From Liquidambar formosana (lineage: Eukaryota; Streptophyta; Magnoliopsida; Saxifragales; Altingiaceae): a stretch of DNA of 64,000 nucleotides. Shown here in pieces: positions 55,381 through 64,000 of this stretch. The position numbers and the translations under genes are program-made. The notes below the pieces were generated by a model. That model made no database searches. It was not told the DNA's origin and saw only the letters and a program-made list of their open reading frames with translations. Position 1 is the first letter of the stretch; every line of letters begins with the position of its first letter. Where the stretch lies: assembly GCA_039720395.1 (NCBI GenBank), contig CM077826.1, positions 37,662,790-37,726,789 on the forward strand, given 5' to 3'.

Positions 55381-58228
55381 TGTGAACCACGGATTTTAAT
55401 TGCCCTTTTTAAAAGAGAGAGATTTAAATAATTAATATCTGTTTTTAAAGTTTACACAAAACAAATAACAAAAGCAAGGAGTCGCCATCTCATTGTTAAG
55501 AAATAAGGAAAACCATAGAAACAATTTAGAGAAAACTTTTCAAAACCAAACAAATCACTCCAATTTTAGGAAAAAAGCATGTTTTAATAAACCAAAGAGA
55601 GGATTTGGAGACTAAATTATGATGTGGAAAGGTTCTAAGAAACATCCTATAGGCACCCACATCGCTCTAAAAAGATCTCTTAATTTATATAGGCTATTTT
55701 AATCACTTCCTAAAAATAAGTCACCATGCATATATAAAGAATCATCCATACATCCACATACATCCATAAACATCTATGAAAGAATAAAGAAAGAGATAGG
55801 GAAAGCAAAAAAGAAAGAATAAAGAATAATAGAGAAATAAAGAAAAGAAAACCTAGGATACTTAGTATCCTAGGGCGGTCTAGAACATCAAATGAGTGCC
55901 TCCGTACCCCACATACAAAGATGCAAAGTCAAAGTCCACGTAGTTCAAAAGAGAATGTGTTGTTTTCTTTACAATGAACTACCATAATACTTAAGTTTCC
56001 ATTTAAAGAAAAAGGAAATTTTCCAAAGATAAGAATTTCCAAAAAAGGAATAAGAGAAAATAAGAAGTTTTATAAAAAAAAGGAAACTTTGGAGAGAATA
56101 GAGAATTTAGGAAAATGGAAACTTAAGAATTACCATAATTCAATGCAAAGAAAATAAACCAAGAGGGAGAAGGGAAAAATAATAACAAAACTTACCATAA
56201 TCAAACTTACCATATGTAAATTATCTCAAAATATTGAGAAAATACCAAATAATCATCTTATGTATGCTATAAGACAATTATAATGCCCAAACCAACCATA
56301 TTTATGCTCAAATCATCATTAGAAAGTCTAAATCAAATCTGGACAGAATACTAATTAACAACCCTAAAACATCGTAATAATCATGTAAAAAGCAAAAATT
56401 AAAAGAAAAACAAAACCCTAATATGCTCCTACATGCATTAGACTACCTATCATGCATGAAAATATGAAAAAATATGCAAAAAGTGAATTATTATAATGAA
56501 AATATCATATAACAACTCAAAACATAGAAAGGAAATCTAACATGATGCAAAAGATAAGGATTTTATGTAAAAACATGGAAAAGCCTTTCTTACGGCGAGC
56601 TTTTTTAAGAAAAACTATCTTAAGATAATTTTACGTAAAAAGTACTCCTTATGAATGATTTCTCCACATATCCTACGTAAAATCTATACCTAAGAATGCA
56701 ATGAAAAAGATAACACACTTAACACACTCTCTAAAGTATTTATGCAAAGACTCACCCTCTTAAAAGGATAATTATCCTCCAAAAGAATAATCATCTATAG
56801 ACATATGAAGATAAATCCTACACAAGATGTGTCCTATATGAAAAGTGTTTTGAAAACATGCATATAAGTAAACCATAAAAAGAAAACAGCCTTAATACTT
56901 CAACTAATATGCTCTGCAAAACAACCCTATTTTAGAGAGAAAAAAATCATTATTTCAGCACACAAAGAAGAAACCTTAGCAAACTATCATGCTATTCATA
57001 CAATATCTATCAAATAATCTCAACAATATCCAATAGACATGACAACCAAGCTAAGAAATCATCCCAAATATGTAAAAAATAAAACCTAAGAGAAGGAGAA
57101 AAGAAGAAAAGAGGAGAAGGAGGCCGGGCTTACTTACAAAAGAGGGCCTTTGCTGGACGCTTCCTTCTTCTTTGGTTTAATATGCTTCTAGTTCTCCTTA
57201 AAAAATGCAATAGAATAGCTCTCTCAAAGTGTATAAGTGCATGCAAATTTGTGGTCCCTCTCTCACTGGTGAATATGGGGGCTGAAAAAGTGTTCTATAC
57301 TGATAAGAGGGTCTTATAGCTAACCAATCCTAGAATCCAATGGCTGAGATTAATTTACCATAAAATCAATTTAAGGCTATTATTAATTCACTTAGGCCTG
57401 AAGTAATTCAAAGTTACCTAGAAATAAGGATAGAAATCTTTTTGGAACAAGGAAAACGGAATAGGAAAGTCAGATGGCGCAAAAATAGGCAACTAAGCAA
57501 AACTGGATACGGAGCCTCGGTTGACCAGCTGGGCCAGCCAGTTGGACAGGCCATGCCAGCCGGTTGGACCAGCTAGGCCAGCTGGTCACCCGAGAGCTTT
57601 GTTAGGTCTCCTCTTTAGCTTCCTAATTCGGGTCATCTTCCTTAAAACGGCCATAACTTGACCATTTTAACTCCAAATTGAGTGATTCAAAAGCCAAAAT
57701 TTCCATAATTCAATGGAGAATAAGTTTAGAATATTCTTGAAACAAAAATCTCCAATTATGGTTAGGTAAATGGGTTTAAAAAGGCGGTTAACCGAAAAAG
57801 GTTAATTAGCTATAGGTGAAAATTATGGTAAATCAATCCCAAAGCCATTCAATTCTTAAATTGACTCTATAAATAGCCTCTTTTCATCAATATAAACACA
57901 ATGGAACAATCCAGAATGAGTTTCAAGGTCAATTGGAAAATATACGAGTTAAAAGACAAAATTACCCTTAAAGTTGCAAAAGTTCTAATTAACTATCCAA
58001 ACATATCTGGAATTGAACCAAATTACACACATATATCCCAAATGTACCTAGAAATGAAATGCAAATGATGGAATGCAAAAATGAAACAAAGAGATGCATG
58101 CAATAATGAACTACTGATGAAAGCTTAAAAGGGCAAAAATGTCCTTAAAGGCTTAGAGACTCCTAAATGCTTAAAAAACTCTTGAAATAAATTTATGAAC
58201 TCTTAGGGATGAAAATGGGGTGTCTACA
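55381..58228 (-). repeat. Solo LTR, Tat-like, 2.85 kb, perfect TSD
   Basis: Read on the minus strand it starts TGTAGACACCCCATTTTCAT and ends CCGTGGTTCACA. Perfect 5-bp duplications GCTAT lie at 55376-55380 and 58229-58233. There is no internal region. Contains the quasi-palindrome at 57516-57594, a weak TATA (TCTTATA on the plus strand at 57312-57318) and the PBS-like decamer in U5 (GGAGTCGCCA at 55478-55487 on the plus strand). Sister copy of 36025-39234, but lacking the expanded 51-bp array. Confidence 0.92.
57516..57594. promoter_or_regulatory. Quasi-palindrome with 16-bp arms
   Basis: The arms CTCGGTTGACCAGCTG and CAGCTGGTCACCCGAG are complementary with one mismatch. GGCCAGC, CCAGTTGG and GCCGGTTGG modules lie between them. 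The inner modules differ from the sister LTR cluster at 38528 although the LTR bodies are clearly related. Confidence 0.75.
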
Positions 58229-58233
58229 GCTAT

Positions 58234-59184
58234 ATAGGAAGGGTATTTTGGTCCATCAGTAAAAATAGCTGTGGAAGCAACAATTGCTTCTTTGGCAATA
58301 TCCTCACCCTTTATTTTATGTGTTAATTTTGATAGATTTATATTTTGTTCAAGTGTATTTTTAATTTGATACTCTATTTAATTGTATAATAGTTCATAAT
58401 CTAGTGATTATTTAATTTGCTTGTGTAATTGTTCACAATGTATATTTAAATAAATTTTCTAATAGGTATTTCTAACATAGAAATCAAAATCAAACCAAAT
58501 TAATTCGGTTTTTAAAAATTGAAATAAAAACCAAACCAAATGAAAAAAGAAAAAAAAAATTCGAACCAAATCAAAACCACTAACACTCCTATAATTCAGT
58601 TTGGTTCTCGATATTAATAAAAACTGCTAACACCCCTATAATTTAGGGGTAAATTGTAATTTGTCCAACTCTCTTAATAAGAGTAGGGTGCACCACATGT
58701 GGATAACATATCACATAAGTATACTTTCACCCTCAAATGAGAGAAATGGAGTACATATTGAGCATTAAGTTGGTGAATTTACGTTTTTCATTATAGTGAG
58801 ATCAAAATCATTTTTTTAGAATTATTTAAGGGGTTCTTTTTTCATTTTTTTTTTCCTTACAAATTTTTCCAAATGAGGGTATCCCAAGTCATTGGCCCAA
58901 ACTAATCCTCTTGTGATTTACAAACCACCTACAAGCCCATTCATCTAATAGTGAGAGAGCAGAGATCGAGTTGAAATTAGGACTTTTTTGTTATCTATGC
59001 TATCTTTGCGGGCTCATTATTTAAGGGTTTGCTAAGCTCTGTTTGTTTCAGCGTAATGTGCTTTATAGTGTAAAAGCTTTTCATGTAGATCCAATTACAA
59101 ATAAAATTTGGATTTCCAAATGCTTTTCCATTGTTTGGCTTGCGTCTTGAAATATAACATAATTTTACATCTGTATACTTTATA
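58234..59184. other. Noncoding region
   Basis: Includes an AT-rich stretch with repeated AACCAAACCAAAT/CGGTTT-type inverted words (58490-58580) that may be a degraded hAT MITE. From 59036 there is a GTTTGTTTCAGCG segment whose inverted counterpart (CGAAACAAACCGAGC) lies at about 62674-62690. No genes. Confidence 0.4.
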
Positions 59185-59723
59185 GCATCTCCAATGGAGA
59201 TGTTAAATATTTTTATGTCAGATACAAAATGGAGGCCCATGTGGCAATTTGAAAGTTTACTTAAAATTGGCTATTCCACCCGATATGCCAAATTTGAAGG
59301 CTTAATCAAAATAAACCACTCCACCCAATATATCAAATACAAAAATGAAGGAATCAAATCTTAAAATGGTTAAATTTGGAATAAAATAATTATTAAAAAA
59401 ATGCTACTTCACCCATCTTTTGCTACTAACTTTTACTACTCACCTTATGTGTCAAAAGTGTATAGGTAAAAGCAATCATGTGGGGCGTACCATGGAATAA
59501 GGAGAAGCTACCTCATACGGATGGATGGATGGATGGGCAAATGTGGGTGAAATAGCATTGTCCAAAATAAAATGGCATATGACTTTGGAGGATGTCAAAT
59601 TTGACATTAAGAGATGGGCTTCAATTCCAAGTCAACAATAGCAGTTCAGTTAGAGTTAAATTTGAAGCTTCGCAATGCTTGTTTCTTGCGTTGACGTGGA
59701 AATTGACATCCCTTTGGAGATGC
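59185..59723. mobile_element. MITE with GCATCTCCAAWGG-type termini
   Basis: The ends GCATCTCCAATGGAGATG (59185) and CCCTTTGGAGATGC (ending 59723) are inverted copies over about 14 bp. Flanks CTTTATA and TCTTATATA are similar AT-rich words, compatible with an 8-9 bp duplication but not decisive. Termini of this type are common in plant MITEs. No coding content. Confidence 0.65.
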
Positions 59724-60099
59724 TCTTATATAGATTACAAATAGTTACTTTCAGCTATTTGCAAATCATATTCTTTTACATTGTGTAGTAAAACGACTTA
59801 CACCAAAAAGGCAAAGTCATTTTCCATTCTTTTTACTTTATATGTGTAAATAAAATGAAGGGGACTTTGGTCACAAGTCCACAATTTTGGACTTATACAG
59901 TCATAAGTCCAAGAAAAATACTCATATAGCCTCAAATCCAATAAAATAGGCATAGACAAAAATACTCACCATGCGCCTGTGGTTATAACCTTTGGCTACC
60001 TGCTAGCGCCATTGTTCTACATCCTCTATAGAGAAGTTGTTGCCGTCCAATACACCGTCAACCTCCTACTCCTCTTTCTTCGACACCTCCTCTAATGAA

Positions 60100-60440
60100 G
60101 TTTCTATACTAGATCTGGTGGTGAAACTACCAATTTTTTCACCAGCTCACCAAACCCTGCTCTAGCTTCTCCAATACCTCCTTCAATGGTGAATCCATCA
60201 GTTTTTGTACAAGATCTGGTGGTAGCATCCTCTAGTAAAGTTTCTGCACCAAATTCGATACTGAAACCACCAGTTTTTGCACCAGCTTCGCCAACCCCTG
60301 TTCTAGCTTCTCCAATGCATGCCTCTTCTGGTAGTAAAATCATCAGTCTGCATATATGAGATCCAGTGGTAAAACCATCAGATTTTACATCAGCTTTGTC
60401 AACTTCTATTCCTACTTTTCCAATGCTTTATCCATTGGCT
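60100..60440. repeat. Degenerate tandem repeat, ~120-bp unit
   Basis: The words CTAGCTTCTCCAAT, CCACCAGTTTTTGCACCAGC and AGATCTGGTGGT recur three to four times with substitutions. A minus-strand open frame of 79 codons results from the repeat and shows no protein family. Confidence 0.6.
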
Positions 60441-60848
60441 TCAACACCTATTCTATCAATTGTTAAGTTTCCTCTGTTCTTTCCACTTGCATCCCAGCTT
60501 CGACGAATCCCCCTTATTGATCTCTGTGTCCAAATTTAGTTTGATTTGATATGTGAGTTTAAAGATCCAAGAAAATGTTACTTGAGATCTAGAAGCTTCA
60601 CCTGTCTTCTTCTTCTTTTTCTTTCATTTTTCTTTTTTTCCTTCTCTTCAAATCAAGATGCTTCACCTGTATTGTACTAGATCAAACACAATTGTAAACC
60701 TCATACGAAGTAAATGAAATCAGTTTAGCCAATTTCACTTAGTTTAATCTATTCTGTGTTTGTGTAACCATTTTAAAATTTGAATAATTGAATCCACACA
60801 CATACACACACACAAAAACAAAGATTAATTTTAAGTTTCTCTAAAAAC

Positions 60849-61510
60849 AGTTACATGTAACTGTTTTACAAAACAACCTCTCCTCTAACAATTACATCTA
60901 AAAATAGTTACACGAAAATATAAGTTTATAGACTAATTTATATTCACCATTTTTTCTACACAAATTTGTAAACAATTACATCTAAAAACAGTTACATACA
61001 ACAAAACAGTTACATGTAACTATTTCACAATTACCATTTATTTTGCACAAATCTGCAAATAGTTACATCTATAAACTGTTGCATAATCAAAACAGTTACA
61101 TGTAACTATTTTACATTCATCATTTTGTTCGCACAAATCTGTAATAAAAAATAAAAAAAAACAAGTTTTATATAAGCAAACATGAAATTGACAAAAACCA
61201 ATGTTAGAAGCAATTAAAACTAAACAAATACAACTACAATTTTTACACAAACAATGTAATAAAAGCTATAATATATAACCAACATTATAAATGAATGAAA
61301 ACAGTTACACACAACTTTTTTCAATCTAAGTCAAATTAAACACTAGAAAGCTAAAAATTGACAAAAAATCAATGTTAAAAGCAATTATAACTAAATAAGT
61401 ATAACTAATTTTTTTTACCTAAACAATGCAATAAAAGTTGTAATTTACACATCACACCAATATTATAAACAATTGAAAACAGTTACATGTAACTATTTCA
61501 AGACAATTAC
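60849..61510. repeat. Minisatellite with AGTTACATGTAACT palindromes
   Basis: AGTTACATGTAACT occurs at 60849, 61008, 61094 and 61481 among many AACAGTTACAT words. A ~170-bp block starting ATTGACAAAAA-CAATGTTA is duplicated at about 61187 and 61357. There is no 21-bp phasing and no nearby TATA box, unlike the LTR arrays. Confidence 0.7.
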
Positions 61511-61913
61511 ATAAACTCAGTGTCAATATTTTAGAAAAATTCAAATATATATTTTTTTTTTAGTCATTCTCTAGGAAGATTTAATTGGAAGATATTGTAT
61601 TAGGTGGTGTTGATTTATCTTCATCTACCCAAAAAAAAAAAAAAAAATGCAGAGAAAAGCATTAAAGAAGGTGAGGATAGTGATTCTTCAAAAGCATAAT
61701 ACTCAGCAAAGTCCACTACTGTAGTTGGTTCAAATACCCTCAAAGATGGAGTAAGCCCCAAGATAAAGGAAAACAACCCCCTTATGCCAAAAACTGATAA
61801 AAATTTGTAAAATCTAACTCGATTTTCTGATAGAATCCAACTCTAATGTTTTCTTAGGGCTATTACGCCATGGGCATCAAATCTGCTATTTATTTCTTCA
61901 CACTCACACACTT

Positions 61914-61989
61914 TCTCTCTCTCTCTCTCTATCTCTCTCTCCCTCCCTCTCCTACAATGGGCATTAGATCTGGAAAAAAAAAAAAAAAA

Positions 61990-62032
<43 letters not shown>
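61914..62032. repeat. CT microsatellites separated by an A-run
   Basis: Two CT-rich runs (about 61914-61946 and 61992-62032) flank ATGGGCATTAGATCTGG and poly-A. A related GGGCATCAAATCTG word occurs at 61871 and 62090. Open frames here are low complexity. Confidence 0.9.
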
Positions 62033-62034
<2 letters not shown>

Positions 62035-62159
62035 CAACCATTTGCATCAGATCGGGGGGAAAAAAAAAAGAAAAAAAAGAGGTACGGTGGGCATCAAATC
62101 TGCAAAAGAAAAAAAAATAGAGGAAGGGGATGGGTTTGCTTCCATTTTTGTTGAGCATT

Positions 62160-62308
62160 ATGATTCTTCCCTCTAATCGTTGGATTTGCAAATTGTTCCA
62201 CAATGGTTAGCACCATTGATGAAAGGTAAAGCTTATGATAGGACTCTTCCTTCTCATCAATGGATTTGCAAGTTGTTTGATAGTGGTCAACACTATTGAC
62301 GAAAGGCA
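62160..62308. repeat. Direct duplication, ~80 bp, two copies
   Basis: GGATTTGCAA-TTGTT and the following GTGGTCAACACYATTGAYGA-like segment recur 80 bp apart (GGATTTGC at 62182 and 62262). GA microsatellites follow directly (62312-62342 and 62388-62416). Confidence 0.75.
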
Positions 62309-62309
62309 A

Positions 62310-62312
62310 AGC

Positions 62313-62345
<33 letters not shown>

Positions 62346-62382
62346 GAGCTAGATCTTTGGGTGTGTTAACTAGTGAGAGTGT

Positions 62383-62416
<34 letters not shown>
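62310..62416. repeat. Two GA microsatellites
   Basis: GA runs at about 62312-62342 and 62388-62416, separated by non-repetitive sequence. Confidence 0.95.
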
Positions 62417-62420
<4 letters not shown>

Positions 62421-62429
62421 TGGTGGGGT

Positions 62430-63217
62430 GTTGACTGAACAAAGAGTGACATAATTGGAAGGGTGGACGGGACAATAATGACAAGTTGGACTTATGGCTG
62501 TATAAAATTTTTCCATGAACTTATGCCTTCATAAGTTATAACAAGTGGACTTTTGGCTAATTTTTTCCTAAAATGAATTACATCATTTTCATTTTCCGAG
62601 CCTAACCAAATATCATAAAGTATTGTTTCACACTTTTACATGTAATTGATTTTCTTCTTCCTATTTTAGGTCGAAACAAACCGAGCATGATGAAAATGAT
62701 GAATTTTCAATATATGGTTTGAGTTAATAAAGGTTGATATATGGACTATGGTAGATAGTCTTTTTCTTTTTTATTTTGATATAGATGTAGTCAATTTTTA
62801 AGCAAAAGCAACCATTTATTCTCATTTAGAAGCAGCCATGCATACTATATAATAACAGCAAGATCGAGAATATATTGCCGAAATTTGTGGGATGGAGACA
62901 TCTCAGTATATGGTATACCGTTGATTCAGGAGTATGGAAAGCTAAGGGTTGGTTGGTAGGGTGGGCTATCGTCACTTTGACATTGCACCCTAGAAATAGC
63001 CAGACATACCCCCACAAGGGGTTCGACTCGTCGTTTTCTAGTGGAATAGCTTTGTAATTTGCAGTACAAGGTGGTCCCCCCTCCTCCTTTTCTTTTTCTT
63101 TTTCTTTTTCTTTTTCTTTTTCTTTAAAGATGATTTTTGCAATCAAGTTCTCTTTCAATTACCAAACAAAAAATAATAATAATAATAATAAAGGAGATGA
63201 TTTTTTTATTGAGGGGA
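62430..63217. other. Noncoding region with TTTTTC and AAT microsatellites
   Basis: TTTTTC repeats at about 63087-63124 and AAT repeats at 63173-63191. No supported gene; the overlapping open frames are short and without family signatures. Confidence 0.5.
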
Positions 63218-63610
63218 CTATTGCCACCGTATAAAATACTTTAAATCTCTTATTAGTTTATATTTTCCTAAGATTTTATGTAAAATTAAAAGTTTTTTAC
63301 AAAAATTAGTTACATTGTTTATTAGAAAACTTCGTTCTAAACAACTTTGTAAGATGAAGTTTTTTCAAAATCTATAATTTAAGTAGATTTTTTGGTCATT
63401 TACAATCTTTATTTCATTTTTCAGGAAAAATGGGCAAAAAATGTACTTAAATAACAAATTTTGTAAACAAATTCTTTTACGAAGTTGTTTGGAATGATGC
63501 TTTTTAATAGATTATGTGATTAGTTTTCGTAAATTTTGTTTATATTTTTCATAAAACTTAAAAAATATAAATTAAATAGAGATTTAAAGTGTTTTATGTG
63601 GTGATAATAG
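63218..63610. mobile_element. Foldback MITE, ~393 bp
   Basis: The left arm begins CTATTGCCACCGTATAAAAT and the right arm, read inverted, CTATTATCACCACATAAAAC. Both continue ACTTTAAATCTC, and inverted similarity extends across the element (AACTTCGTTCTAAACAACTT against AAGTTGTTTGGAATGATGC). AT-rich, noncoding. The target duplication is not evident. Confidence 0.8.
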
Positions 63611-64000
63611 CTTGTTGTTCGTGGGTCGCAGCGACGTGGAGTCAACAGAGCCCACGTGTTGATACCCCAAAACACGCTGCCACGTCAAATCAATCATACC
63701 TCGCCACGTGGAAAGTTGACCAACAAGGTTTGACTTATTCCGCTACCTCAGTCGCCTAGATGGCACTGTTTGGACAATCCCACTCAGGATGGCCTTGTCG
63801 CCCACATCGACATACCCTTGAGGGAAGCGTCCACTCCCTCGAGGATGCCCCTTCCCGGAGGGACGCCCTCTATATCGAGGATGCCCGAATCATCTCACTG
63901 TAGGTCGTCGCGACCTCTTCGAGTCGGATGCCTGTCACATCGCGTGATGGGAGTTGAGGTCGGCGATCTACATGATCCCCCTCGAAGTACCTCGAGGTAC
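63611..64000. other. GC-richer block with G-boxes, possible LTR start
   Basis: Composition changes sharply at the MITE edge. Two CACGTG G-boxes (63653-63658 and 63705-63710), an ACGTGG (63634) and CCACGTC (63680) lie within 80 bp, next to TTGAC words. Further right are CTCGAG/CCTCGAGG words, TCGCGA and repeated CCCTCGAGGATGCC-like segments. TGTTGATACCCC at 63657 could be an LTR start, but the window ends before a second end could be seen. Confidence 0.4.

Noticed and set aside
60104..60343. 79-aa minus-strand ORF with internal repeats
   Set aside because: The repeats come from the noncoding minisatellite; frames are not maintained between units.
61843..62309. Several overlapping ORFs on both strands
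   Set aside because: They are translations of CT/GA microsatellites and A-runs.

Overview
This window is an intergenic, transposon-dominated stretch of a large plant nuclear genome. The evidence is the presence of Ty3/gypsy elements of the Tat/Ogre type with dual RNase H, Ty1/copia, plant L1-type LINE, Ac-like hAT, Helitron and MITE sequences, tRNA-derived SINEs and TATA-box LTR promoters. I see no host gene, tRNA gene, rRNA gene or CRISPR array that I can support. I cannot name the species. One 100-N assembly gap lies at 12071-12170.

Layout. 1-1913: a DUF7745/plant-mobile-domain-like gene with its own promoter. 1914-12070: the 5' part of a Tat/Ogre-type Ty3/gypsy element (5' LTR, PBS, gag-pro, candidate spliced intron, RT-RH-aRNH-IN), cut by the gap. 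12700-17620: a dead LINE lacking the core of its RT. 17970-18660: two tRNA-derived SINEs, one with a perfect 17-bp target duplication. 18840-21463: solo LTR. 22272-24260: two foldback MITEs and a Helitron terminus. 25399-32940: a minus-strand solo LTR split by a 4.9-kb plus-strand solo LTR. 34606-35299: MITE. 36025-39234: minus-strand LTR. 40460-43072: LTR debris, then a Ty1/copia LTR, PBS and gag. 43799-53966: an Ac-like hAT element holding a solo LTR, which itself holds a second LTR. 54557 onward: another LTR. 55381-58228: minus-strand solo LTR. 58234-64000: MITEs, minisatellites, microsatellites and a GC-richer block with G-boxes.

Most interesting observation. Upstream (50-200 bp) of the TATA-like box of eleven promoter-like modules there is a compact cluster of short perfect or near-perfect palindromes. 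The palindrome differs between element families (TGCGTACGCA, TGTAGTCGACTACA, CAGTCGACTG, GATCGATC, ACCGGT, GGCTAGCC), but in six clusters the copies repeat every 20-22 bp (two helical turns), and in one LTR the dyads come every 11 bp. The same architecture occurs in Ty3/gypsy and Ty1/copia LTRs and in front of the DUF7745 gene. It looks like a fast-evolving, helically phased operator-like system for LTR promoters. What binds it is unknown. A second theme is the primer-binding site: an LTR has integrated with a PBS-derived tail, and all six Tat-type LTRs carry a PBS-like TGGCGACTCC (one with a mismatch) inside U5.

How the parts relate. Almost everything is explained by successive insertions, dated relative to each other by nesting and target duplications, followed by LTR-LTR recombination that left solo LTRs. 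Coding capacity that still looks near-intact is limited to the DUF7745 ORF, the Tat gag-pro and pol ORFs, and the copia gag ORF.
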